A stretch of DNA of 64,000 bases. It comes from Cyanobium gracile PCC 6307 (GTDB lineage Bacteria > Cyanobacteriota > Cyanobacteriia > PCC-6307 > Cyanobiaceae). Below are positions 41,145 through 49,879 of this stretch, one piece after another. The stretch covers positions 1,885,964-1,949,963 of the forward strand of contig NC_019675.1 in the NCBI RefSeq assembly GCF_000316515.1. The letters run 5' to 3'. Each line of letters opens with the position of its first letter. The first letter of the stretch is position 1. Below the pieces are notes generated by a model. It searched no databases, was not told the DNA's origin, and saw only the letters and a list, made by a program, of their open reading frames with translations. The position numbers and the translations under genes are program-made.

Positions 41145-42266
41145 ATGGCTGTCGCGCCCGCGCCCTCCCTGTCCCTCGCCGCCGCCGCCGGTGGTGAGCC
41201 GCTGCTGTTCCGCCAGCTGTTCGATGCCGACACCGGCACCTTCACCTATCTGCTGGCGGAGGTGGCCAGCCGCAGGGCCCTGCTGATCGATTCGGTCTTC
41301 GAGCAGCACGACCGCGACCTGGCGCTGATCCGGGAGCTGGGTCTCGAGCTGGTGGCCACGATCGACACCCATGCCCATGCCGACCACGTGACGGGCAGCT
41401 GGCTGATGCACGAGGCCACCGGCTGCGCCATCGGCCTGGCGGCCTGCATCGGCGCCGAGAACGTCACCCGTCCCCTGAAGCACGGCGATCGCGTCCTCTT
41501 CGGCGGCCGCCATGTGGAGGTGCGCGCCACCCCCGGCCACACCGACGGCTGTCTCACCTTCATCCTCGACGACCACACAATGGCCTTCACCGGCGATGCG
41601 CTGCTGGTGCGCGGCTGCGGCCGCTGCGACTTCCAGCAGGGCAACGCCCACACCCTCTGGGCCTCGATCACCGGCCAGATCCTGACCCTGCCGGATCACT
41701 GCCTGCTGTACCCCGGCCACGACTACACCGGCCGCTCCGTCACCTCCGTCACCGAGGAGAAGGCCTTCAACGCCCGCCTGGGAGGCAACGCCACCGAGCG
41801 GGACTTCGTCGGCCACATGGAGAACATGCGGCTGCCCCATCCCCACCGGATCGCCCAGGCCCTGCCCGGCAACATGCGCTCCGGCAAGCCCCGCGACGCC
41901 AGCGCCGCGCCCGCCTGGGCGCCCATGGCCCGCAGCTACGCCGGACTGCCCGAACTCAGCCCGGCCTGGGTGGCCGCGCATCGCGGCGATGTCACCGTGC
42001 TCGATGTGCGCTCCGCCGAGGAGTACGACGGGCCAGACGGGCGTGTGGGCGGCAGCCTGCTGATCCCCCTGCCGGAGCTGGAGAGCCGCTCCGGCGAGAT
42101 CCCCGCCGGTCGCCCGCTGGTGGTCGTCTGCCATTCGGGCAGCCGCTCGGCCCTGGCCACCCAGCAGTTGCTCAAGGCCGGCCGCCAGCAGGTGGCGAAC
42201 CTCCACGGCGGCCTGAGCCGCTGGGCCGCCGAGGGCTTCCCCCTCGAGGGGGCCGTGCAGGCCTGA
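41145..42266 (+). CDS. Persulfide dioxygenase (ETHE1-like) fused to a rhodanese domain
   Basis: 373 aa. The N-terminal metallo-beta-lactamase domain holds the HxHxDH motif (DTHAHADHVTGS, near 79-90), TPGHTDG and LYPGHDYTGRS, the iron-binding pattern of ETHE1 persulfide dioxygenases. The C-terminal rhodanese domain starts near residue 265 (VTVLDVRSAEEYDGPDGRVG) with the catalytic loop VVCHSGSRS. Similar fusions (CstB type) oxidise persulfide and handle the sulfur. TATACT at 41111-41116, 29 bp before the ATG, looks like a -10 box. Followed by another rhodanese gene. Confidence 0.9.
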   Translation: MAVAPAPSLSLAAAAGGEPLLFRQLFDADTGTFTYLLAEVASRRALLIDSVFEQHDRDLALIRELGLELVATIDTHAHADHVTGSWLMHEATGCAIGLAACIGAENVTRPLKHGDRVLFGGRHVEVRATPGHTDGCLTFILDDHTMAFTGDALLVRGCGRCDFQQGNAHTLWASITGQILTLPDHCLLYPGHDYTGRSVTSVTEEKAFNARLGGNATERDFVGHMENMRLPHPHRIAQALPGNMRSGKPRDASAAPAWAPMARSYAGLPELSPAWVAAHRGDVTVLDVRSAEEYDGPDGRVGGSLLIPLPELESRSGEIPAGRPLVVVCHSGSRSALATQQLLKAGRQQVANLHGGLSRWAAEGFPLEGAVQA

Positions 42267-42322
42267 AGCGTTTGCCCCTGATTTCCATCCCACTCCCTTC
42301 TCCCTTCCTGACCACCACGACC

Positions 42323-42853
42323 ATGAACAGCACAACCGTCACCACCCCCAGCCGCCTGGGCGCCCACGACCTCGCCGAACGGCTCGCGTCCGGTGAAGTC
42401 ACCGTGATCGATGTGCGCGAGCCGATGGAATTCGCCACAGGCCACATCGCCGGCAGCCTCAATGTGCCCCTCTCCCGCCTGGCCCAGGCCGACCTGCCCC
42501 GCGGTCCGCTGGTGCTGGTCTGCCAGAGCGGCAACCGCAGCGGCAAGGGCCTGTCCCAGCTGCTCGGTCAGGGCCATCCCCACCCCGTCGCCGACCTGCT
42601 CGGTGGCCTGCCCGCCTGGCAGCAGGCCGGCCTGCCGGTGCGCCAGCTCAAGGGGGCGCCGCTGCCGCTGATGCGCCAGGTGCAGATCGTCGCCGGCAGC
42701 CTGGTGCTGCTGGGGGTGATCCTGTCGCAGGCCGTGGCCCCCGGCTGGATCTGGCTGAGCAGCTTCGTGGGGGCCGGGCTCACCTTCGCGGGTATCTCCG
42801 GCTTCTGCGGCATGGCCCGCCTGCTAGCCGTGATGCCCTGGAACCGGGTGTAG
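42323..42853 (+). CDS. Rhodanese-like protein with C-terminal DUF2892 membrane segment (YgaP-like)
   Basis: 176 aa. The rhodanese domain comprises VTVIDVREPMEFATGHIAGS and the active loop LVLVCQSGNRSGKG (C-x-x-G-x-R). Two hydrophobic helices after residue 115 (VAGSLVLLGVILSQAVAPG, and FVGAGLTFAGISGFCGMARL) form the DUF2892 anchor, as in YgaP. Downstream of a persulfide dioxygenase fusion, so a sulfur-transfer role at the membrane is likely. Confidence 0.88.
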   Translation: MNSTTVTTPSRLGAHDLAERLASGEVTVIDVREPMEFATGHIAGSLNVPLSRLAQADLPRGPLVLVCQSGNRSGKGLSQLLGQGHPHPVADLLGGLPAWQQAGLPVRQLKGAPLPLMRQVQIVAGSLVLLGVILSQAVAPGWIWLSSFVGAGLTFAGISGFCGMARLLAVMPWNRV

Positions 42854-43486
42854 CGGCCGGCGCCACAGGCCCAGCCATTCGTCCGGGCGCCGGTCCAGCG
42901 AACCGGTGGCCGGCTCCCAGACCGCCGGCACCAGACCCGCCCCGCTGAGTTGGGCTTCCACCGCCTCGGGGTCGCTGCCCCAGGGGGGCCCGCCGGGGTT
43001 GCGGTGGCACCAGAACAGCCCCAGCAGCCAGCCGCCCGGCACCAGCAGCCGGCTGACGGTGGCGATGTAGTCCTCACGCCGCTCCGGATCGATGGCACAG
43101 AAGCAGGTGTGCTCCACGATCCCCGTGAGGCTGCCGGCCGCCAGGCCCGCCGCCTCCAGGGCCTGCTGGTCAAACAGGTCGGCCTGCAGCCAGCGCAGGC
43201 CGGCCCGGTCCGGGCCATGGAGGCTGCGGGCTTCGGCCAGGGCCTCGCCGCTGAAATCCAGGCCGATGGCGACAAAACCGAGCGCTTCGAGCAGGGCGGC
43301 CTCATGGCCGCGGCCGCAGCCCGGCACCAGCACCCGGCCCGGCGGGCGGGGGGCCAGCGGGTGCGTGCGCAGAAACGCCTCCAGCGGCGGAGCCGGCCGG
43401 CCCAGTTCCCAGGCGTCCGTGCCCTGCCGGTAGCGCTGGTCCCAGTGGCCGGGCTCAGCGGTGGAGGGTGGGGGAGAGGCATTCAT
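42824..43486 (-). CDS. TPMT-family SAM-dependent methyltransferase
   Basis: 220 aa. HWDQRYRQGTDAWELGRPAP, the SAM motif VLVPGCGRGHEAALLEALGF, and VEHTCFCAIDPERREDYI are typical of the TPMT/halide-thiol methyltransferase group. It ends inside the 3' end of the rhodanese gene (convergent, 30-bp overlap), so it is antisense to its tail. The natural substrate may be a thiol or halide; given the sulfide genes next door a thiol is attractive but unproven. Confidence 0.85.
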   Translation of the reverse strand: MNASPPPSTAEPGHWDQRYRQGTDAWELGRPAPPLEAFLRTHPLAPRPPGRVLVPGCGRGHEAALLEALGFVAIGLDFSGEALAEARSLHGPDRAGLRWLQADLFDQQALEAAGLAAGSLTGIVEHTCFCAIDPERREDYIATVSRLLVPGGWLLGLFWCHRNPGGPPWGSDPEAVEAQLSGAGLVPAVWEPATGSLDRRPDEWLGLWRRPLHPVPGHHG

Positions 43487-43533
43487 CGCTCCAGCTTGGC
43501 CCCCCGCGCCGGGTGTCTCCCTAGCCTGGCCCG

Positions 43534-44697
43534 ATGCGCCTGCTGCACACCTCCGACTGGCACCTGGGCCGCAGTTTTCACGGGGCCTCACTGCTGGAGG
43601 AGCAGAAGGCTGCGATCGAGCGGATCGCCGAACTGGCCCGAGAGCATGCCGTCGATGCGGTGCTGATCGCCGGCGACCTCTACGACCGGGCCATCCCGCC
43701 GGCCGAGGCGGTGGACCTGTTCAACCGGGCCCTGGCCCAGCTGAGCCGCGATGGCACCGCCGTGGTGGCCATCGCCGGCAACCACGATTCCCATGTGCGG
43801 GTGTCGGTGTACGACCCACTGCTCTCGGCCTTCGGGGTCACGGTGCGGGGCGATGTGGGCCGGGCCCAGGAGCCGGTGCTGGTGACACCCCGCGACGGCG
43901 GCCCGCCGGTGGCGATCTATCCCCTGCCCTACCTGGAGCCGGCGGTGGTCGGGCCGGCCCTGGCCGGGGCGCCGGTGCGCCTGCGCCACGAGGAGGTGAC
44001 GCGCCTGGCCATTGAGCGGATCCACGCCGACCGCCGCGAACGGCCGCCCCACCGTTCGGTGCTGGTGGCCCACACCTTCGTGGCCGGCGGCGAAACCTCG
44101 GAATCGGAGCGGGAGCTCACCGTCGGCAACGTCGACCGGGTGAGCGTGGACACCTTCTCGGGCTTCGATTACGTGGCCCTCGGCCACCTGCACGCCTCCC
44201 AGCAGCTGGACGGCCCCCGGGTCGCCTATTCGGGCACCCCGCTGGCCTATTCCTTCTCCGAGGAGCGGCACGTCAAGTCGGTGCGGATCGTGGAGCTGGC
44301 CGCCGACGGGACGCCCTCCGTGGCGGTGGTACCCCTGGGGGTGGGCCGGCGCCTGTGCACCCTGCGGGGGCCCATCGACGAGCTCTGCTCAGACCCCGCC
44401 CACGCCGCCGCCAGCGAGGCACGGGTGCGGGCGATCCTCACCGACGACACCCTGCCCCTGCAGGCCATGGCCCGGCTGCGGGCCCGCTTTCCCCACATCG
44501 CCGAACTCCGCCACGAACCACCCGAGGTGGCCCGCGCTGGCGACGCCGAGCGCCACCGCCAGGTGCGCCAGGCCCGTTCGCCGCTGGAGCTGGCCAGCGC
44601 CTTCTTCACCGACCAGCACGGCCAGCCGCCCGGCGAGCCGGAGGCCGAGCTGCTGCGGGCGGCCCTGGCGGCGGCGGAACGGGGAGGGGAGCGGTGA
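43534..44697 (+). CDS. sbcD: Exonuclease subunit SbcD
   Basis: 387-aa Mre11-type nuclease of the SbcCD complex. Metallophosphatase motifs are intact: LLHTSDWHLGRSFHG, VDAVLIAGDLYDRAIPPAEA, VVAIAGNHDSHVRV and VALGHLHASQQLDGPRVAYS. It overlaps sbcC by 4 bp (GTGA). Confidence 0.95.
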   Translation: MRLLHTSDWHLGRSFHGASLLEEQKAAIERIAELAREHAVDAVLIAGDLYDRAIPPAEAVDLFNRALAQLSRDGTAVVAIAGNHDSHVRVSVYDPLLSAFGVTVRGDVGRAQEPVLVTPRDGGPPVAIYPLPYLEPAVVGPALAGAPVRLRHEEVTRLAIERIHADRRERPPHRSVLVAHTFVAGGETSESERELTVGNVDRVSVDTFSGFDYVALGHLHASQQLDGPRVAYSGTPLAYSFSEERHVKSVRIVELAADGTPSVAVVPLGVGRRLCTLRGPIDELCSDPAHAAASEARVRAILTDDTLPLQAMARLRARFPHIAELRHEPPEVARAGDAERHRQVRQARSPLELASAFFTDQHGQPPGEPEAELLRAALAAAERGGER

Positions 44698-47600
44698 AGC
44701 CCCACCGGCTCACGATCGAGGCCTTCGGGCCCTACGCCGATCCGGTGGCGGTCGACTTCGACGGCCTGGCCGCCGAAGGACTGTTCCTGATTCACGGCAC
44801 CACCGGCGCCGGCAAGACCTTCCTGCTCGATGCCCTCTGCTTCGCCCTCTACGGCGAGGTGTCGGGCGACCGCAGCGTCAAGGGGCTGCGCTCCGACCAC
44901 GCCGCCCCCGGCGCCGTGCCCCGGGTGAGCCTGGAGTTCTCCAGCGGCGGCGCCCGCTACCGGGTGGAGCGCGTGCCGGCCCATACAGCACCGAAGATTC
45001 GAGGCCAGGGCTTTACCGACAAGCCGTCCCAGGCGTTCCTGTTCCGGCTGGCCGCCGGTGGGGACGAGCAGCCCGTGGCGGCCAAGACCACCGAGGTGGA
45101 CAAGGAGGTGGTGGCCCTGGTGGGGCTCAATGCCGGGCAGTTCCGCCAGGTGATCCTGCTGCCCCAGGGGCGCTTCGCCGAGGTGCTGCGGGCGAAGGCC
45201 GAGGAGCGCGAAGCCCTGCTCAAAACGCTCTTCGACACGGAGATCTACGAGCGGGCCGGCTGGTGGCTGGAGGAGCGGGCCCGGGAGGCGCGCCAGCTGG
45301 CGCTGGAGCAGGCCCGGGAGCAGGAGGTGCTGCGGCGTCGGGCGGCCGATGCCTGGGCCCCCCACGCGCCCGAACCACCGGAGGGGGCCGAACCGGCCGC
45401 GCCGCCCACCGACCAGGGCGGCCTCGAAGCACTGGTGGCGGGGATCGCCACGGTGGTTCAGGGCACCGAGGCCGCCTTGCAGGAGGCCTCCGCCGGCCTG
45501 CAGGCGGCCCAGACGACCCTGGCGGCCCTGGCGGCCCAGGCGGATCGCTGGGACCGGCGTGCCGCCGCCGCCGCCCGGCTGGGGGAACTGGAGGCCAAAA
45601 AGGAGACGGTGGAGGCGTACCGCCAGAAGCTCGCCCTGGCGGAGCGGGCCGAACGCCTGCGCTCCAGCCTGGGGGCCGAGCAGGAGGCCCGCCGCGCCCT
45701 CGCCCTGGTGGAGCGGGACCTGGGGCAGCAGCTGGGGGCGGCGGTACGGGCCCACGATGGGGCCAGGGCCCTGCCGGTCTCCGTGCGACGGCTCGACCTG
45801 ACGACCTTGCCGTCCGCCGAAGACCTCGCTGCAGCCGGTGCCGACCTGGCCGCCCGCGGGGCGGAGGTGCGGGAGCTGGCCCGCAAGGCCGAGGAGGCCG
45901 CCCAGGCCGGGGGGCCGCAGCCGCCGCCGGCCAGCGGGCCGCCGAGGCCGAAGCGGGGCGGGCCACCGCCGTCGCCCAGCAGGAGCGGCTGGCGGCGGAG
46001 CAGGAGCGGGAGCTGGCCCTGCTCGCTCAGGCCCGCAGCGCCCGCGACCAGCTCGAAGGCCTGCAGCGGGCCGCCCGGGAGGCCGAAGGCCGTGCCGTGG
46101 CCGCCGAGGCCATCGCCCCGGCCCGGGAGCGGCAGAACGGGGCCGAGGCCGCCAGGAACGCCGCCGATCGCGACGTCAACACGGCGGCCGCCGGCCTCAA
46201 CGAGCTGCGGCGACGCCAGATCGAGGGCATGGCCGCCCGTCTCGCCGGGGGTCTGGCCGCCGGGACCCCCTGCCCGGTCTGCGGCGCCACGGCGCACCCG
46301 GCGCCGGCCCGGCCCTCTGCTGACGCGGTCGATGACGGGGCGATCACCACCGCCGAACGCACCCTGGCCGCGGCCACCCAGGCGGCACAGGCGGCCGCGG
46401 TGGCCCTGGCCAACGCCCAGACCGCCCTCGCCGCGGTGCTGGAGAAGGCCGGAGACGGCGCCGATCCGCTCGCCGCCCGCCAGGCCGCCGTCTCGGCAGC
46501 AGCAGCACAGCTGGCGGCCCAGGCCCTGGCCGATGGTGTGCCGGCTCTTGAGCAGCGCACCGCTGATCGGGAGCAGCAACGGCAGCAGCTTGCCCAGGCC
46601 ATCGAGGCGGCCGCCACCGCGATCGCCCTGGAGAGCCGGGCCGCCGCCGAGGCCAGCCAGCGGCAGCGGGCCCTGGCGGAGCAGGTGGCGCGGGAGCTGG
46701 GGGAGGGGCTGGAGCCGGTTGCGGTGCTGCGGGCCTTCGGGCCCCTGGAGGCCGCCCTCCAGGCCCTGGTGGCCGGGGCGGGCGCCCACACCCGCGCCAG
46801 CAGCGCGCTGGAGCAGGCGGCCCGGCGGCTGGGCCAGGAGCTGGCCGCCTCGCCGTTCGCCACGGCGGCCGACGCCGCCGCGGCCCTGCAGGAGGAGAGC
46901 TGGCGCCTGAAGCTCGTGGAGCGGATCGCCGCCTACGAGGCGGAGGTGATCGAGCAGCGCAACCTCCTGGCGGCTCCCGATCTGGCGGACCTGCCGGAGA
47001 CCCGGCCCGACACCGCCGCCGCCGCTGAGGCCGTGACCCGCGCCGATGCGGCCCGCACCCGGGCGGTGGAGCGCCACAGCGAAGCCCGCGGCGCCCAGCG
47101 GGAGATCACCCGCCTCGCCGCCGAACACCGTGATGGGGCCGAGGCGCTGGCGGCGAAGCAGGAGCGGGCCGATCGGATCAGCGCCGTGGCCAGTCGCTGC
47201 CAGGGCAAGGCGGCTCCCTACATCTCCCTGCAGCGCTGGGTGCTCTCGGCCTACCTCGCCGACATCTGCGGCTACGCCAACCAGCGGCTCACCCTCATGA
47301 CCTCCGGCCGCTACCAGCTGCGACTCACCAACGAGGGGGGCCACGGCGGCCGCAAGGCGGGGCTGGGCCTGCGGGTGCTGGACGCCTACACCGGCGAGGA
47401 GCGGGAGGTGAGCAGCCTCTCGGGCGGGGAGACCTTCCAGGCTTCCCTGGCCCTGGCCCTGGGTGTGGCCGACACGGTGCAGGCCCACGCCGGCGGCGTG
47501 CCCCTAGAGGCCCTGTTCATCGACGAGGGCTTCGGCAGCCTCGATCCCGACAACCTGCAGCTGGCCATGGACGAACTCGACCGGCTGCGGGAGGGGGGCC

Positions 47601-47713
47601 GCATGATCGGCCTGATCAGCCATGTCGGCGCCCTGCGGGAGCGCATCCGCTGCGGCATCGAGGTGATCGCCGGGGACCGCGGCTCGAGCCTGCGGGTGGG
47701 GGTCACGGCCTGA
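44694..47713 (+). pseudogene. sbcC: SbcC ATPase subunit with a one-base frameshift
   Basis: Rad50-like partner of SbcD; GTG start inside the sbcD stop. N-terminal FGPYADPVAVDF and Walker A FLIHGTTGAGKTFLLDAL, a long coiled coil, zinc hook GTPCPVCGATAHP (near 46256-46305), signature LSGGETFQASLALALG and Walker B ALFIDEGFGSLDPD are all present. The frame changes at about 45909-45914, a run of six G: adding one G makes the coiled coil read straight through (AEEAAQAGGAAAAAGQRAAE). So either the gene is disrupted or the sequence lacks a base; the latter is likely because everything else is conserved. Confidence 0.85.
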
Positions 47714-47723
47714 CGCGACCTGC

Positions 47724-48383
47724 CTAGAGCAACCCCCGATGGCGCACGAACAGCTGCACCATCGCCCAGGAGCCCAGGGTCACCTTGACGGCCACCAGCC
47801 CGTTGAGCAGGGGGATCCAGCCCCCCGAGGCCAGGGTGCCGAAGGTTCCGGCGGGCAGGGGGACCCCCCCGAGGGCGAAGGCGGAGAGGAGCACGAAGGC
47901 GATCACGGCGGCCTTCTCCCACAGGTCGGCGCGCCAGCGGCGGTAAAGGCGGTCGGAGAGCCGGGCCGAGCCGCTGATCAGCACCAGGCCGATGGCGGTG
48001 CCGCCGGCCACCCCCGCCGCGAACCCGCCCCCCGGCGACAGGTGGCCGCGCAGGGCCAGCTCCACCCCGATCAGGGTGGCCATGGTGGCGCCCAGCTGGC
48101 AGAGCACCACCGAGGGGGCATCCTCGATGGCCCGGATGCTCGTCTTGGTGGGCTCCCCCGCCAGCAGGAAGCGCACCCCGATCGAGGCCAGGGTGAACAC
48201 CACCACTTCGGCGATGGTGTCGTAGAGGCGGGTGTGCAGGATCACGCCCGACACCAGATTGGGAACGTCGGTGGTGGCGGCCAGCGAGGCGATCATCGGC
48301 CCGATGGGCGGCGGCGGCGGCAGGGCCGCGGCCAGCGGGGCCAGGCACAGGGCGGTGGCGGCCAGCAGGTAGAGCCAGGTCAT
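47724..48383 (-). CDS. Mrp-type Na+/H+ antiporter subunit MnhB/MrpB-like
   Basis: 219 aa, last gene of the mrp operon. The MnhB domain is read in TRLYDTIAEVVVFTLASIGV, CQLGATMATLIGVELALRGH and LSPGGGFAAGVAGGTAIGLV. Hydrophobic, with about six helices. The ATG overlaps the upstream stop by 4 bp. Confidence 0.85.
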   Translation of the reverse strand: MTWLYLLAATALCLAPLAAALPPPPPIGPMIASLAATTDVPNLVSGVILHTRLYDTIAEVVVFTLASIGVRFLLAGEPTKTSIRAIEDAPSVVLCQLGATMATLIGVELALRGHLSPGGGFAAGVAGGTAIGLVLISGSARLSDRLYRRWRADLWEKAAVIAFVLLSAFALGGVPLPAGTFGTLASGGWIPLLNGLVAVKVTLGSWAMVQLFVRHRGLL

Positions 48384-48904
48384 GGCCGCTCCCCCGGCAG
48401 CAGCTCACCACCGCTGCTCTGCCAGCGGCGAAAGCCCTCCAGGGCCCGCAGCCGCTCCGCCAGCCGGGGGTTGGCCAGCTGCAGCCGCAGGCCAGGACCG
48501 AGCTGACCGTGGCTCGCGTCGGCCTCGCCGGCCTCCCCCGGCTCCGGCGACAGCAGCCGCAGCCGCAGCGACAGGGGCTCCAGCCAGTCGCGCAGCAGCG
48601 CCTGGGTGGCCGCGCTGGGGGGATCGTCAGCCGGGTAGGTCAACCGCAGCGCCATCGAGGAGCGCAGCGCCACCGCGTAGAGGGTGGTGGAGAGCAGGGT
48701 GCCCACCAGCGCCTCGGTGATCGCCACGTCCGGGGCGCCCAGCAGGGCGTAGAGCAGGGTGGAGACCGACCCGAGGATGCCCCGCAGCACCAGGGTCTGG
48801 TACGGATTCGACTGGCTCACCAGCAGCACGGCGGTGAGGGGAAGCAGGGCGGTGATCGGCAGGAGCAGATCCAGCTCCCCCACCAGGGACACGGTGCCGC
48901 TCAT
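48380..48904 (-). CDS. DUF4040 / MrpA C-terminal-like subunit
   Basis: 174 aa. The DUF4040 (MbhD-type) signature LLYALLGAPDVAITEALVGT lies in the second or third helix, followed by TLLSTTLYAVALRSS and a soluble C-terminal tail of about 80 residues. In full-length MrpA this segment follows the NuoL-like domain; here it is a separate small subunit. Start at ATG 48904 overlaps the mnhG stop by 4 bp. Confidence 0.8.
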   Translation of the reverse strand: MSGTVSLVGELDLLLPITALLPLTAVLLVSQSNPYQTLVLRGILGSVSTLLYALLGAPDVAITEALVGTLLSTTLYAVALRSSMALRLTYPADDPPSAATQALLRDWLEPLSLRLRLLSPEPGEAGEADASHGQLGPGLRLQLANPRLAERLRALEGFRRWQSSGGELLPGERP

Positions 48905-49200
48905 GGCTCCGGCTCCCGCCGGGAGCCGAGCGAGCAGTTGGCCAGCACATACCCGAAGATCGTGTCCCACAGGATCAGCGCCACCAGGGCCAGCACCAGC
49001 AGGGGCCACTGGCCGGGGATGCGCAGCAGCAGGCCCAGCAGCATCAGCGCCGAGCCGAGGGTGTCGGCCACCGAGAGGGCATGGAGCTTGCTGAGGTAGC
49101 TGCGGCTCTCCAGCAGAGGCCAGGTGCCCCAGAACCAGAACACCAGTCCGGCCCCGAGCAGCAGCAGGCTGACGTGATCGGCCAGGACGGCGAGGGTCAT
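48901..49200 (-). CDS. Mrp antiporter subunit MnhG/MrpG
   Basis: 99 aa. GAGLVFWFWGTWPLLESRSY and LHALSVADTLGSALMLLGLL match the MnhG/PhaG family (K-L/-H-A-x-x-x-D-T-L-G-S). Three hydrophobic helices. Overlaps both neighbours by 4 bp. An unusually long frame upstream runs antisense-like and is discarded. Confidence 0.87.
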   Translation of the reverse strand: MTLAVLADHVSLLLLGAGLVFWFWGTWPLLESRSYLSKLHALSVADTLGSALMLLGLLLRIPGQWPLLVLALVALILWDTIFGYVLANCSLGSRREPEP

Positions 49201-49445
49201 CGCTCCGTCCCCCGCAGCAGGTTGGCCAGCAGCAGCAGCCCGGCGTTGCCGGCGCACAGGACGATCACCCCGGCCAGGCCCAGCATCCGGTCGCCCCGCA
49301 CCGCCGACACCACCAGGATGATCAGGGCCACCTTGCTGGCGACGCTGGAGAAGGCCGCCAAGCGGTGCCAGACGTCGCTGGGCCGGCAGGCCACCGCGAT
49401 CGGAATCAGCAGGGCCAGCACCATGCCCCAGAGCAGCACCGTCAT
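49197..49445 (-). CDS. Mrp antiporter subunit MnhF/MrpF
   Basis: 82 aa. Three hydrophobic helices with ACRPSDVWHRLAAFSSVASK, where family members have RxxDRxxA near the end of the first helix. Position between E and G genes, with 4-bp overlaps on both sides, supports the assignment. Confidence 0.82.
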   Translation of the reverse strand: MTVLLWGMVLALLIPIAVACRPSDVWHRLAAFSSVASKVALIILVVSAVRGDRMLGLAGVIVLCAGNAGLLLLANLLRGTER

Positions 49446-49879
49446 GGGGTCGGCCCCCCGGCCTGGGGCCCTGGCGCCGGGGCCCGGCGGGGGCGCAGGG
49501 CGTGGATGCGGTAGCGGCGGCCGCCGTCCTCCAGGCCCAGCACGATCGTGAAGGGGGTGAGGGTGATGCGGAACACGTCCAGGAACACAAGCAGGGGGAT
49601 GGTGCTGTCGGTGGTGGCCTCGCTGATCTCCCCCTCCACCGGCTCGCGGCCGACGATCAGCCGCAGGGCCTCCAGGTAGGCCTGGGGAACGGCCAGCAGG
49701 CTGCGGCCCAGGGCCCGCAGCAGGGCGCGCAGGGGCAGGGGCCTGGAGTGGGCGCGGGGCAGCAGCAGGGCCACCACCAGCCCAATCAGCAGGTTGAGAC
49801 GGCTCAGATCGGCGGTCAGCAAACACCAGACCGCCAGCCGGAAGCCCGTGGTGAGCAGCAGGGGCAGCAGGCGTCTCAT
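49442..49879 (-). CDS. Mrp antiporter subunit MnhE/MrpE
   Basis: 145 aa. NLLIGLVVALLLPRA in the N-terminal membrane segment, QAYLEALRLIVGREPVEGEI, and FRITLTPFTIVLGLEDGGRR (MnhE family: ITLTPGT-like) identify it. Start at ATG 49879 gives a 4-bp overlap with mnhD; an ATG three codons upstream is possible. Confidence 0.85.
   Translation of the reverse strand: MRRLLPLLLTTGFRLAVWCLLTADLSRLNLLIGLVVALLLPRAHSRPLPLRALLRALGRSLLAVPQAYLEALRLIVGREPVEGEISEATTDSTIPLLVFLDVFRITLTPFTIVLGLEDGGRRYRIHALRPRRAPAPGPQAGGPTP

Noticed and set aside
45458-47488. Minus-strand open frame of 676 codons across sbcC
   Set aside because: Antisense mirror of the coiled coil; no domain and low-complexity Gly/Leu/Arg text.
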